The notes under the pieces are model-generated. The model saw only the letters and a list, made by a program, of their open reading frames with translations, did no database searches and was not told the origin of the DNA. This document shows positions 50,201 to 62,950 of a stretch of DNA of 64,000 nucleotides, in pieces. The stretch comes from Rhodamnia argentea. Taxonomy: Eukaryota > Streptophyta > Magnoliopsida > Myrtales > Myrtaceae. Location: positions 15,721,861-15,785,860 of the forward strand of contig NC_063154.1 of assembly GCF_020921035.1 (NCBI RefSeq). Reading direction: 5' to 3'. How positions within the stretch are numbered: position 1 is the first letter of the stretch; the number at the start of each line of letters is the position of its first letter. The translations under genes and the position numbers were made by a program.

Positions 50201-53200
50201 AATTTGTTATGTCAAAATCCGGCATGTAGATTGGGAGAGATGATTAGAGTATGATGCAATATTCTTTGTTCATTCATCGGCCGCAAGTATGTACATTGTT
50301 TAGTAAATATTATTTTCCTTTTTCGATAAGTTTTTCATGCCAATGTAATTTCCTCCCATGATGTCTGTGATTACTTGCACAACTTTTATCACTCCCCTTT
50401 TCCACTGCAATTGATGCCATGCATGACTGCAATTTGAAACTATGAAACCTTGGGTTTAAGTTTTAGTACCTTGTTTGACACAAGCTATGTATAATGAAGA
50501 TAAAATCTCCTTCAAGGATTCATAACTGGTAGCTAGTGGAGGATTTTTGGTTATCTATATTATATATAAATTTCAACAGAAGTTCCATAACTTTTTCTGG
50601 GTTTTATTATTTTCTTTGTTCTATCAAGTGCTCCTGGGATGTTTTGAGCATTAAACACCCTTACAGATGTATAAATTCAAATGAAGGGATTTATTTGTGT
50701 CATTTAGAATAATCTAAGTTCTTACATGAGACGGCAAGTGATGCTTTACTGATGTAATGTTCGCTGGTATGGTGCTTCGACTATTAGAAAGTGGGCTGTA
50801 AGCAGCCTTCGATGGTTAGATAAAACTTGCTGTTCTGCATATTGCTGAAAACATATGATATGTTATTCGTCCGGATCCCTGTGGGGGAAGTTCAATTGGT
50901 ATGGCTGCGCAGGGCTTACAGGTTGTGGGGTTTGTGTTGGGTAAAGGATGCATCTGTGGCAGGGTACCACCTTTATATTCTCTGCCTCCTCTCTCCTTGT
51001 CGTTTATCATAGAACCATTAAGAGGTTTTTCATTCTAGCATTGTTTTTTCATTATTAAAATTATACATGAAATGGCAACCACAAGAATTTATTTGAGATT
51101 CAGGCTTTGGCCCGGGCCATGACCTACCAGGCATGAATTTTTTTCTCCTCGGACCAAAATCTTTACAGAAGCCCGCCTAGCCTGGCCCATGCTCTACCCT
51201 AATGTCATATTCTTTATTGGGAACTGATAAATCATAAGTCTAATTACGTTTTCCGTGAAAAAGATAATTTGGTGTAGGTTGTAAATTTCCGTGTAGAAGA
51301 GTACTAATATATGCACTGGAGGATAGCTCAATTTGATGTTCTTCCGGTCCAATGGCCTGGTGCCACTAGTCTATTTAAAGTAAGTATGGAAATTTTATTA
51401 TGATAGGTCATGGAAGCGGTACTTCTAACTACTGAGCTTTCATCTCTGGGAGGTTCACAAGAGATGTGCCATCTCCTGGGTTTACGATAATTCATGCTAA
51501 TTAGTTGCTTGTTACAGTGTTATTGACATTCTGGGGGACTTAGATGAAAAAAGTTGTAGGGTTGAGATGTGATGATAGCTTTTGGTGTATGTAAGGTTCT
51601 TATGTGTGTGGACCATAATGATAACTTTTAGCATGTTGAGTGAACACAACTTATGAGAATAGTTTGCAGATATGCATTTATTGCTACTATATTCTAACTA
51701 GTCTATTATGCAGATTTCGGGGGAGTTTCCTAATGTTCAGAATGCGTTATACAATATAACTGGTAGACTGCGAGATAACATTCTTCCCAGCTCATCGAAC
51801 AATTTGGGAAGCAGAATGGCTTCCTCTGTTTTGGCAGAGACTAGTCCTTATGGAAGACTAAAGGATCCTGTTGCTCTGGGTTTGGACACATCACCAGGTA
51901 TTTCTCCAGGTCTAAGCAGATACGCTACTTTGACACCTAGTACAGATCAACCTGGATTAAGGCATCATCTTGATCATCCTTCCCCACCAAGGTTGTGGAC
52001 ATCACAGGTGTGTTCTCTTTGCTCAAATTTCTTTGGTGCATACTCCTTGTATGTAGAGATCGAAGGGATTTCTGAGCACATTCACTTCTGTGGTCATTTT
52101 GTTTGCAGGGGGTTGCTGGAGTTCCACAAAGGAGCATCTCAGATGTTGGCAGAGGTTTGACATCACTAAGAAGTGGTACAGAACTTGGCAGGTTGGTAGT
52201 CTGCGGTCTAGCTATAAGAGCATATTACATTACTTTTTTTGTCAAGAATATTAGAGGTGGCACTTGAAGTTAGATTGTGAACTGTATATTGAATAAGCTT
52301 ATAAGGATTTACGAATCATGTTGGCTTTTCTTTCTTTTTGAGGGCGTGATTGGGTAATTTCCATGTTCTAGATTTTCTTTATCACATCAAAGTGGGGCCC
52401 ATGGATATTTTGTATTTGAAGACTAAGTCACGGCAGTCCATGGCAAGAGACCTGCATGTTACGATCTAACCATCAATTCACTATTGAGCTCTTTGTGGGA
52501 CTGCAGTTAACTGAGAGTCTCAGCTTTTGTTCTTGAAGCTTGCAAACTTATTAGCCATTCGGTTTCCGAGCTAATAATTTTTCCTATTAGTGTATTTCGA
52601 AACATGTCTGCAGTTGTAGAGACCGAATTACTTGATCACTGCAACTGCTAGATAATCTAAACGATGCTTCTCTTGTGCATACCCAGAGAGTGAAGTGCCT
52701 AACTAATATCAGGATTTGTAATGGACGCCACAGAAAGCGTACTTATTAGGTGTTTGGGTTGCAACTTTTCTGTTTACTTATCCTCATAACCTAACTGGTG
52801 CAGTGGGAGTAAATCTGCTGTTGTGACAAACACTACGGTTGAGATCATTGTACCTGAAAATGTCATCCACTGTGTCTATGGGGAGAATGGTAACAATTTG
52901 ACTAGACTGAGACAGGTAACTCATACATGCTTGTTTGGCAGATTACCTGCTTCATTTGGTGTTCTTAATTTGGCGAACAAAAGTTCTGCTCTACTTTTCA
53001 ACTTGTGTTTGTAGTCAGTTAAAATGTTTCGATCCACGTCTAGCCCTCATCTTACAGAAGCACTTACATTTCTGTGCTCGTTTGGAAGGCCAATTATATT
53101 CTTGCCCAATGATATGTGCCCTTGTTAATCCCTGAACTCGAGTTGACTGAAACCCTGGAATTCATGGCTATCTGATCTCAACTGGTTTTTGATACTTCTA

Positions 53201-53822
53201 TTTGTTTCCTTTTGGCATTTGATTAGTTGGCCTAAAAATTTATAGACTACACTCTTGTCTTGAATGCAAATAGGGTGAAGGGATCAGATTTGAGATCTTT
53301 TAGGTTTTGATAAAGGTGGATGGCAAATGTGCCAAACTTCCGTCCCCATATCTTTTGACTATCCGTGTTTAGTTTCCAGCATCCTATGGAAATTCTTCCA
53401 TTGGTTCACTGTTGCTTTGTTCTTTTCCTTGAATACATAAGCTACATTTCATGTAAAGGTGCAAAATGTCAACATACCATTGTTCTTTTCTTGAATATTG
53501 AAGTCAATGGAAAGTATCATGAAAGGGACCGGGCTTACTTACAACAGATAATACTAGATACAAGAGACGAAAGGTCAACGTACCATTCTTGTCATTCTCT
53601 GTACTGCATATCAATCTGTAGCCATCAGTTTTTGATTTATTATAGTTCAGTTCAACTGATGTTTACCCCATGATGCCCTTCCGATAGATTTCTGGTGCAA
53701 AGGTTATAGTGCACGAACCTCGTCCAGGGAAAAGTGAGAGGACCATTGTCATCTCTGGCACGCCGGATGAGACTCAAGCTGCGCAAAGCCTTCTTCATGC
53801 ATTTATTCTCACTGGTTCATGA
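47226..53822 (+). CDS. Five-KH-domain RNA-binding protein (HEN4/RCF3-like)
   Basis: Seven exons: 47226-47849, 48507-49175, 49263-49538, 51714-52007, 52109-52191, 52804-52915, 53688-53822, giving 730 aa, all GT/AG and in frame. KH domains have GxxG loops GKSG (49-52), GKGG (172-175), GRGG (394-397), GKGG in KH4 (about 477-545) and GENG in KH5 (about 655-728). Poly-KH proteins of this plant group act in the nucleus in pre-mRNA processing: HEN4 on AGAMOUS intron 2, RCF3/HOS5 in stress-gene splicing and polymerase II CTD interaction. I cannot choose between orthologues. KH1 and KH2 are joined by a Gly-rich and acidic linker. Residues 215-286 are repeated exactly as 287-358 by a 216-bp duplication; without it the protein would be 658 aa. 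The ATG at 47226 (MSDPSHSLL) is preferred; an in-frame ATG at 47163 would add 21 residues. Confidence 0.92.
48525..48740 (+). repeat. 216-bp tandem duplication in KH exon 2, copy 1
   Basis: Runs from GGAGTAAAGAAGGCAC to GTTCATCCT. By eye it is identical at every base to 48741-48956. It encodes 72 residues (GVKKALVAVSGRLQECPPAD at its start): the last helix of KH2 plus the KH2-KH3 linker. Confidence 0.95.
48741..48956 (+). repeat. 216-bp tandem duplication in KH exon 2, copy 2
   Basis: Exact head-to-tail copy of 48525-48740; the frame is preserved because 216 is a multiple of three. Six bases GTTCAT occur at both junctions. Confidence 0.95.
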
Positions 53823-56156
53823 CAACAGATTCACTAATGGAACCTTCGGCTTTGCATCTTTTGGCGGTTTCTTCTCTGTAAGTGGACACAAACTTTAGAA
53901 GCCAATTCATCTGGAGAGACGTTTGTTTCAAATATCATTGTTATTCTTTTTCTGCAGAGCTATTTGCATCTCTTTCTTGTAGATTGTAAAATAGGAATTA
54001 GAAAAAAAAAATCAAAAGTCTATTGCATGATTCTCCATGTTCTGTTTATTCACGGATCAAGTTTCTTCTCTTTAGATTATTCTTTTCTGCGGGGAGTCAA
54101 AATTCTTTTTACTTACATGTACGGTGAAAATAGGAATGAAGTAGCGAAAGTCACTGGGAAAAAACTACCGAAAGTCATTACGAGTTTATACAAATTCCTT
54201 GCGCAGGGCCCAATGCCATCGCGGTGGTCGGAGGTGTCCTGACTCCGTGTCTGTCGAGATTGATGCTGAAGAAGGAATGAGAATCTTTGGACCGGGGATC
54301 GAGGGTATTTCCACAGTTGGGGATAAGTAAAATGTTCAGTGACAATAGCTATGTGGCCCAGTTAATAAGAGGGAGGAGCAGGGGCAAGTGCAGCTAGCAC
54401 TCTTTGGTCGTGCAACTTGAATGAGATGAATGGTAGGTCATACCTGTTTGAAAGTATTCTCATCTATATGGCAAGGAGTGTACAATCTTTTCCACGGCTC
54501 GAAACATTCTCTACGATCTCACCATTTCTTCTTTTTTCATTTGAATCAGGCCAGACTATATAAAAGTAGACAAGTTTCAAGTTGTTAATCACTTTTGAAT
54601 TATGCGAAATAACGAGAGCAACTAGTGCTATAGATGCGCTTGTAAAGAAGTTGATCTAGTAAAATCTTTCAATTTTTAATCCACCGATTTCTCCTTACGT
54701 GTTTTATGTAATGGGTACTTTGAAAGTTGGCCTACACCAGACCGACGATGCTCATGTCTACTCGTCTGTCATGTGTCTTTGTCTTTTTGGTAAATGATTG
54801 AACATGGGAGATGAACACATATTGTTGGCCTGAGTGGTTGATCTGTTCATCGCCTCGGATCCGTAGAAAGCAATCACAGCAAAAACAAAACTGTCACCGG
54901 TTTCCACGGTCGTCACAAATGGTCAATAAGGAACATATTCTAGCTAGAATCCGGCCTATCGTGGAATGAATGATGTTGGCCGTTGATCCTGTGGATCCCA
55001 CATGTATTTAACTTGATTTAGAGTTGTATTGTTCACCCGGTCGGTCGACATGGATTTGGTTCGTGCAAGTATTTTCTCACGAGGCCATAGAATTTCTTGA
55101 AGTGGCAATAATGCAAAACAACTTGAAAAGGAAAAAATATGACAGTCGATGGGTCTAAAATTTTGGGCAAAAGGACACTTTTAATGCTAAAAGTTAGGTA
55201 CGGAGTTCATTTTAGTGCTAAAAATTTCAATTGGATCATTTTAGTGCCAAGTTGAAGATAAAAGGATCACTTTAGTGCCTCCGGTAAGAATTTCTAGCCA
55301 AAAAAATACATGACTTTTTGAATTAAAATTAATTGCTGAGCTGTCAAATATTTTAGAAAGCGCAATCCACATGGAGGTTAAGAAATGACGTTGTTTCATT
55401 TGACGTGGCACCACGTCTAAAAACGGCGTCGTTTGCTTCACGGATCAATTAAGATGAGATGGCATTGTCTTCTCCATCGCAAACAGAAGTCTATAGTTCG
55501 TCTTCTCCATTGTGAAATAAAAGCCACACTTTGTCTTCTCCATCGCGACGATGCCACTCCACTTCGTAGTTTCGTTGTGAGCTGACCATCACTGCGGCTG
55601 CACTTTGTTGCTCGCCATCACACTCCATCGTGGGTTCTGATAAGTATGTTGCTTCCCCATTGTTCGCGAATTTCATTGGAAAAGAAAAAATTAGGGCTTT
55701 CGGAAGTGGAGCAAAATTAGGGCTTCGTAGGCTTTCTCCATCTTTGTAGAGCGAGAGGGGATGATGGCGCTTCGAGGGAATTGTGCATAAAAGTAGGGCT
55801 TGGTGTGACCTTTATGTAAGAAAAAATAGGGCTCCATGGTACACCCAATCTGTTGGGTAGAAAAGATAGGACTCGGTGGGGAGCTCAAGATAACTTTTGT
55901 GGCATTTGTGTTAAATTATTAAGGATATTTTGCTTGGTATGGACCTCCACGTGAAAAAAATTGGGCGTTTCTTACATTTGGTTGCTGTTTTGTATAAAAA
56001 AAGGGTTTGTTGGGGACCTCAACAGTGCATGTGTGATAATTTATTAGCCTTTGTTGCTTGGTGAGGACCTCCCTGTTATAATTTTTTTTTTGTCTTTGTT
56101 TGCTTTGTTGTTTGTTCACATAATAAATTTTTTTCTTCCTTGGTTGCAGTGTAGGC
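53823..56156. other. 3' flank of the KH gene and repeat DNA before the MULE
   Basis: 53823-54700 probably contains the KH 3' untranslated region. 55150-55290 holds repeated 'tttagtgctaaaa'/'cactttagtgcc' phrases, a dispersed-repeat signature. 55470-55930 carries five or six 'agggct(t/c)' phrases (about 55693-55830). No gene supported. Confidence 0.45.
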
Positions 56157-58980
56157 ATGGAGGACAAGCAACATCTTGTAGCTATTATTGTACGGTATGG
56201 TGGAAAATTTGTTATTGGCATCAATGAGTTGGAATATGAAGGTGAGCTTGAATGTATCATCTTTCTCGATGCAAGCAAGGCATCTTATATTCAATTCGTG
56301 AGGGAGATAGTCTATTATTATAGATGTAAAGTTGATAAATTGCATTACCGTGCTCCTGGGAAGGCCTTGTGTTACGGGTTGCGATTCTTCGAGGATGATA
56401 ATAGTCTTATGGATATTATTTACCATTATCTTCATGTTGAGGAAATGATGGTATATGTTGAGCATGACGATATTAATGAAGATGAAGATGATGATGGCAC
56501 TCAAACAGAAGAAGTAGGAGAAAAATTTGTTTTAGACGAAGGGCAATTTGAGAGGCAAGAGCAAGCAGCAAGTAATGCTAAGCAAGTTCAGCAACATGGG
56601 AGATGTCTCGAAGTATCCGGTGAAGACATAGAGAATGAAGGATTGATTGGATTAGTTTGGGAATTTACGGAAGCCAGTGAATTAGAAGATGAAACTTTGG
56701 CGGTTGTCAATAGTGCAAGTGATGATGATGATAAAGAACTTGCACGTTCAAGGCAAAAGCAAAAGGAATTTCTAAGAAACAAATTTGCAACCTTTAGAGA
56801 GTCGCATAAGTCTCAACCAGAAAATAGAGATGCAAGAGGTGTAGCTGCTGGTAATGAAACCGAATATGAAAAAAGTGGCGATGACGACGAGAGTGCTAGT
56901 TTCGGGAGTGAACTTTAAGGTGATAAAATATCCGTGTGTAGAAAAAGGAAAAGTAAGTACCCCTGCTATGATCCTACCATTACATGTCCAGTATTGTGTG
57001 TAGGAATGAGGTTTGATGATGCCAAACAGTTAAAAGAAGCTATTGTCAAAAGCCTAATTTCTGAACAAAGGTATATGAAATTTTATAGACACACTAAGGA
57101 CTTTCTCAAAGCTAAGTGTTCATAACGGAATTGTTCTTGGAAGATTTGTGGTGCACTGAGTAAGAGGACCAAGTTATTCCAGATTAGGTCATTGCGGGAA
57201 GAATATATTTGTCCCATTATTTTTTACAACAAAAAGGGTAACAAGTTCATGGTTGTTGAAGCATTTCTTCAACACTATTAAGGTAATGCTCGAGATCAAG
57301 AGTCCTTAGTTGAAGCTGTTAGTGAAGAAGCAACTGGTGGTTAATGTGTCGAGGAATTAATGCAAAAGAACCAAGCGTAAAGTGATGAAGGCATTGATGG
57401 GTCGGTATAAGGAAGAGTATGCCTAGATTTGAGATTATGCTTACGAGTGTAGGCTTCAAAACTCATCCATTAGAGTTTATGTAGATGTTGTTGAGAGGCC
57501 ACTGCTCAACTCTGGGATCAAGTTTGATAGATTTTATATTTGCTTTGACGTATACAAACGAGGATTTCTGATCGATTATAGAAGAATTGTAGGATTGGAT
57601 GGATGTTTTCCGAAAGGGGTACGGATAGGGGAGTTGTTAGCTGCCATTGGGAGAGATGCCAATGACCAAATGTATCCCATAGTCCGGGCTGTTGTCAATG
57701 TAGATAGCAAGGACACTTGGTCCCAGTTCCTAAAGAATTTGATCGCTAACCTTGAGATAACTTATGGGGGAGTTTGGGGCATTCATGAGTAACCAACAAA
57801 AGTTAATGCCATTGTAAGTTCATAGCTTGGGCTATTATTAAATTGCTTATTGCTTATTGCTTTTCTTGATAATCATATATATATTTTTAATTATTATAGG
57901 GACTTATTCCAACATTAGCTGAATTGTTGCCATATGCTGAACATAGGATATGTGCAAGGCACATCTATACAAGCTGGACAAAGAACTATAAAAAAGACAA
58001 GCTACGTACGCAATTTTGGCAGATAGCAAAGAGTGCCAACATGGTTGAATTTAGAATAGCCAAGAAGGAATTGTTAGAGCCGACAAAGGATAGTTTTGAG
58101 GCACTATTTCAAACCGATCATAAGCATTGGTGTAGGGCATTCTTCAGCGAAGAATTTAAGTGCGATATCGTCGACAACAACCTTAGCAAAGCATTTAATG
58201 GTATAATATTTGAAGCCGGGTGCAAACCGATCATCAGCATACTTGAAGACATATGAGTCATGGTTATGAGAAGGCTGCGGATACAAAGAGATGAGGTTGC
58301 AAAGTGGACAAGACAATGTGGTTCTAGGATCGCCAAAAAATTGGACGACAACCTCGTTGTTACAAGTTTCTGTCATCCAACATGGAATGGAGATGATGGT
58401 TTTGGGATTATGAACAATGACGATATGTATTTCGTCCACTTAGAAAGGAGAAAGTGTTCATGCCGAACTTGGCAATTAACTGGAATTCCTTTTGCACATG
58501 CCATTTGTGCAATCCAATTCAAGCAACGGAATCTAGAGGAATACCTACATGAGTATTACAAGAAAAACACATATTTGAGTCTTACAAATTCATGATGCAG
58601 CCTCTCGGATTGAGCAAATTTTGGGAGCTAGCCGATTGTGAAGCCCTTATACATTTGCCTTTGAAAAAGCTAAAAGGAAAGCTAAAACGAAAATGAAGAA
58701 TAGACTCGGGGGAGGTCTCAAGTTAGAGAATGAGCAGAATTGGTGCAAAGATGAAGTGGTCCTATTGTGGAAGGAAAAATAAAAAAGGTTGTCAATTAAA
58801 GAAGCAACATCAACAATAGCTTACTAATGGATCAAGTGTAGGGGCAGCTGCAACTTAAGGGCCTATTGATGGGCCAAATATAGGGCCAACAGTTGGGCCT
58901 ACTCATAGGCCAACCCCGGGGCTTACTGTTGGGCCAACATTTGGGCCAATTGAAGAAGCTATCGATGAGTCGGCTTAAGG
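56157..58980 (+). pseudogene. Mutator-like (MULE/MuDR) transposase pseudogene
   Basis: The N-terminal frame from ATG 56157 (just after an intron-like 'tggttgcag') has the plant MuDR N-terminal domain and acidic stretches (DEDDDG). After a TAA at 56916 the same frame continues with the MuDR DNA-binding domain (VLCVGMRFDDAKQLKEAIVK). The MULE catalytic region (about 57530-57780) has GLDGCFPKGVRIGELLAAIG. After an intron-like gap (57792-57900) the frame resumes GLIPTLAELLPYAEHRICAR. The SWIM finger (58440-58515) reads CSCRTWQLTGIPFAHAI, lacking the third Cys (normally C-P-H). A zinc-knuckle remnant (WSYCGRK) and a GP-rich tail follow. Stops are at 56916, 57123, 57279, 57342, 57377 and elsewhere. 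Confidence 0.88.
58855..58975 (+). repeat. GGGCC(A/T)A-type repeats encoding a Gly-Pro-rich tail
   Basis: 'gggcc(a/t)ac'/'gggccaa' recurs seven or so times at 15-24-bp spacing, encoding GPIDGPNIGPTVGPT-like sequence at the end of the MULE frame. Confidence 0.6.
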
Positions 58981-59035
58981 CCTTAAGCAAAGTTCGCAGA
59001 CAATGATAGTTGAAGTTTCATAGTGTTATCACTTT

Positions 59036-60000
59036 ATTCGGTGATGTCGAGAGTGAAGTGAATCGGTGTATGTACCGCAAAGTCAGTGGGAGGAATTTTA
59101 TCTCACTATAGACAGTATGTTGCTTACAAGCAGATATCTTGGATTACCGCATGAGGTGAAGCAAAATGTTGTCATGAAAGACCTTGGTAAGGCGTCTTTT
59201 GTCCTAGGCATTGAGATCCATTGGGATCATTTTTGCTAGATATTGGATTTGTCTCGGAGGACATATGTTGATTGTATTGTGGAAAAATTCAGTATACAGA
59301 TCTGTAACTCAAAAATTGGTCCTGTCATTAAGGATGATAAACCGAATCTGTTATCGTGTCCTCATACGGAAGTTGAGAGAACCCAAATGTTGTTTTTACA
59401 ACTTGAGGTAGATATCTGTCAAATCCAAGAAACAATCACCGGATTGCTGCCAAGAAAGTTTTAAGGTATTTAAAGAGGACAAAAGACTACATGCTGATTC
59501 ACAAGTCAAGGACTTGTAGCTAGTAGGGTATTCGGATTTAGACCTTACTAGTTATCCGGATGACAAGAAGTTGACAACATGGTACATTTTTATGTTAGTA
59601 GGTAGTGTAGTATAATGAAAAGTAGAAATACAAATCTATGTTATCCTATGCTATTCAAGTGGAGTTTATAGCATACTTTTAGGTCATTACTCAAATTATT
59701 TGGTTACGGAACCTCATTGGGGAGTTGACCATATTTAATTTTGTGGATAGACCCATACAATTATGATATGACGATGGCTTTGCAGTATTGTTTGTCAACA
59801 ACAACAAAGGTCTTAAGGGGCCTAAATGTCTGGCGGTCAATGTTTGACCATGAAGGAATCATATGAAGAATGGTGACATTAAAGTGGAGCATAGTTTCAT
59901 AGATGATATGATTGTGGACCCATCGGCTAAAGGTCTACGCCCTTATGTATTTGAAATGACATGTCATTAAGATGGGCTTAGAGGCATCATTGAATGCGGT
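59036..60000 (+). mobile_element. Copia pol remnant (end of RT to RNase H)
   Basis: Frames read MKDLGKASFVLGIEIHWDHF, LSRRTYVDCIVEKFSIQICN, CPHTEVERTQM, LRYLKRTKDYML and finally DPSAKGLRPYVFEMTCH. These match, in order, the last third of plant copia polyproteins ('MKDMGEASYVLGIEI', 'CP.T..ER..M', 'LRYLK.TKD', 'DPLTKGL'). Several frameshifts and stops; 5' parts are missing, so the element is truncated where the MULE ends. Confidence 0.85.
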
Positions 60001-60585
60001 TGTTCGGTGGGAGTTGTTTTCAGCTTTTGCTTTAATAAAGTTTACATATGTGATTGTTACATTTTGTAACGTCTTGATATGTATCAACTCTATTGCATGC
60101 AATAAAGTATTTGAGTTGAGTACGTATATCTATTGAAAATCTCAAGGTATATGTAAACCTTGAGCAAAGGTCAGGGGCATTCAATCACCAAACTTAAGGT
60201 TATGTTTTGTTACACATAAAGTAAGGTTAATCATTAATGTAAGACATATTGAGGTTCATTGGAACCATAAAGGACATTTTCTAGTGCACATAATGTTTCG
60301 TGGCACATAAGGAGAGAGAATGTAACCCGACAAAGGGGATGGCACATAAAGTAACTCTTTTATGAGGTGTCATCCATTTGTCACACTACCATATTGAATC
60401 CATATCAGTAGAGTTAAAACACTAGTGACCATGGACGGCTCTGCATACGGTTTTATGCGATTACTACCATGATTTGGTGTTTAAGACTCTATGTGATTGG
60501 ATTGGCTATTAAGAATAACCCCTAGACCAGCATAAAAGTGTGCACTACAGTACACTTTCAATTAATAGAGCCCAAGTGGGAGAAT

Positions 60586-61100
60586 GTAAGAGTTTTTCTG
60601 ATGTGACCTACATTAATTGAAATTGTAATTACCATTTTTACGGGATTGGCCTAATAAAGGAAAGATATAAGGATTCTTAATGGGCCAAATATGGGCCTAA
60701 CTAGTGTGGGCAGAGTTCGACCCGACCCGTGATAAGAGGGCCCAGTTAAAACTCTATAAATAGGGCTTAGGCGTCCCCTTTAACCCTGAAAAACTTCATA
60801 CGCCTTTTACGACTCCTCATAAGGTGAGAAAGGAGAGTGTGGGGCGGTTTCATCGACGCTAGGCATTCGAAGGGCGATACAAGGGAAGTGCTTAAGCTTC
60901 GGATTGTCAAATTTTCGCATTAGAAACGACGAATCCCAACAGGTGCACAAATTCTTTTCCTCTATTGTTTTATTTCTAGTTTTCGATTACGGCGATCCTA
61001 AGGTGTCGTTTGCGACGACGGACGGCCGTTTGGACGGCCAACAACAAGAAGAAGAAGAAGACAGAGACTCTTGATTAGTCAACCTCTCTGAGTGCTACTT
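60586..61100 (+). repeat. Probable 3' LTR of the copia remnant
   Basis: Preceded by the polypurine tract AAGTGGGAGA (60575-60584) and starts TGTAAGAG. Contains a strong CTATAAATAGGG promoter motif (60753-60764). The right end is uncertain. Just after 61100 lies TGGTATCAC, a partial match to a copia primer-binding site. Confidence 0.6.
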
Positions 61101-62544
61101 TCTGGTATCACATGACAACTTTAGGTTTTCTATTTTATTTTGGCCGTCCTCATGTAAACTGATGAAAACGTTCACCTCATGAGCTAAGGGAGGAGGACAA
61201 AGCTGTCACTCTCCCCGATCACATGTTAAATCTAGGTGTTGCATTTGTTTTTGGTCATAAACACTACGATGTTTTCTAGTAAACTAGACGGAAATGAGTG
61301 CAAATTTATAGCGACGAGGTCGAAGGAAAACTTGACAATGAGACATTGAGATCAAACACAAATAAGGATCTAAAGTGCCCTTATTTTCTAGATATGTAGA
61401 AACAAGACATTGAGACCAGACACGATATTGAGACAAGAAATCATTGATATGTAGGAGCCCTTGATTGGAGTTTATTAAAATGTGGCCCTTCTTTTATTCT
61501 TTGAGTATCCCATCACTTATTTGAGGAAAATCCACCTCGATTGGTCATTGGATTTGATTGAGCTTTTATATTTTGTACAGTTTTCCCTCACCTGTAGTTT
61601 AAACTTTTGTTGGACCTTTTAACATGATTGTAGAGCCAACTCTTGATTCTTCGTGCATCACTTGTGTTTCATTTTCTCGTATGGAATCTGTTTATCTTAT
61701 CCTATGTCCATCAATGCCACATGGTACTTTTCATCCAATTTGCACATGAAAAAAAAAGTTTCTGTAGCTAACAACCCAACTAATGGAAGTGAATAGGTTG
61801 ATTTATAAAACTTAAAATTATTTCAGAATGAGACAAGTTATATGCAAAACTGATTTGCTATATGTAGGAATATTAAGTGCAAGATGCTTCAATCATATAT
61901 AAGATGAGTTAAGGAAAGAGATAGAAGATGATGCACATAGAGCTTATAGGTTTTGGACTTATGAATAAGTCTATATCTATTCTTTCATATTAACAAATAT
62001 TAATAGGCTGGAATCCACTATTCATCGCTTTAATGGTTACAATTTGGCACATGTTGCCTCTCTAAAATTTTTTTTTTGGTAAAAATAAGATTTGTACTAA
62101 CTTTAACCAAAGTGCAACTTTATAAGAGTGAATCCCGACACCACAAAGAGGCCTTGCACTCGTGGTGACACTAGTAAATGTCACTAAGAGTGCAAAGGTG
62201 TCGTGAGTCCAAAAAAGGGACTTGATCTCTAAAGAAAAAAAAAGAAGAGGCCAAAACAGACGGCCAAAGTGTGAAACAGAACAGAGCCGGAATGACCCTC
62301 ACATCAACTAAAAATAGATGGATCGATGCCCCAGCTTGCTTCCATCCTTCGATTTCTTAAGGTGTCTTCCACATGTTTGAAAGTCGGCGCCTTGTCCCTA
62401 ACAACCTTCTCAAGGTGTTTCTTGATAGCTGGTGCTTCCATAAGAAGTTGATAGATCATAGTATCAATAATTTAGCATTGCTCATACATTTGAATACTTC
62501 TCGATGAACAAAATTATAGAAAAAAAAGGGACCTAAAGCTATTG
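61101..62544. other. Intergenic DNA, no gene seen
   Basis: AT-rich. A 17-base imperfect inverted pair (TTGCACTCGTGGTGACA and TGTCACTAAGAGTGCAA) at about 62154-62196 could fold into a hairpin with an 8-base loop. Nothing coding is supported. Confidence 0.4.
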
Positions 62545-62950
62545 CAATTGTGCCAATTAAGTCCTAAACTTTTTTTTGAACTAATATTGCCAATTGAGTA
62601 CTACATATTTTGCATTTGTGCCAATTCAATCAAGAATGATTGACATAGACACCAGCCACTCTACGTGGCTTTGCTGGGATTGACGTGGATAATTTTTAAA
62701 TAATATTATAATTTTTTTTATTTTTATTTTTTATTTTTTCCCTTATTTTTCTTTCTCTTTTCTTCCTTCCTTCCTTTAGCCCGTCGAAGAGAAAAAGAAA
62801 AAGAAAAAGAAAAATAAAAATATTCAAAAAATATTCAAAAAATATTCAAATATTATTAAAATTGTCCACGTGAGCGCTAAATGCACCACATAAGATGGCT
62901 GATGTCCATGTAAGCAATAAGTATAGGATTGAATTGATACAATTGTAGAA
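62545..62950. mobile_element. MITE-like element related to 19957-20467
   Basis: The left side has 'aattgtgccaattaagtcctaaactttttt' and 'ttgacgtggataatttttaaataatatt'. The right side mirrors it with 'aatattattaaaattgtccacgtgag' and 'ttgaattgatacaattg'. The centre is a polypyrimidine/polypurine block (62740-62820). Arms are only moderately similar. Confidence 0.6.

Noticed and set aside
56157..56918. 253-codon frame as a stand-alone host gene
   Set aside because: It continues in the same frame past its stop into MuDR and MULE transposase domains, so it is the N-terminus of a decayed transposase.
62150..62200. Short hairpin as a possible microRNA precursor or terminator
   Set aside because: Arms are only 17 bases and imperfect; too short for a plant microRNA precursor, and no gene ends nearby.
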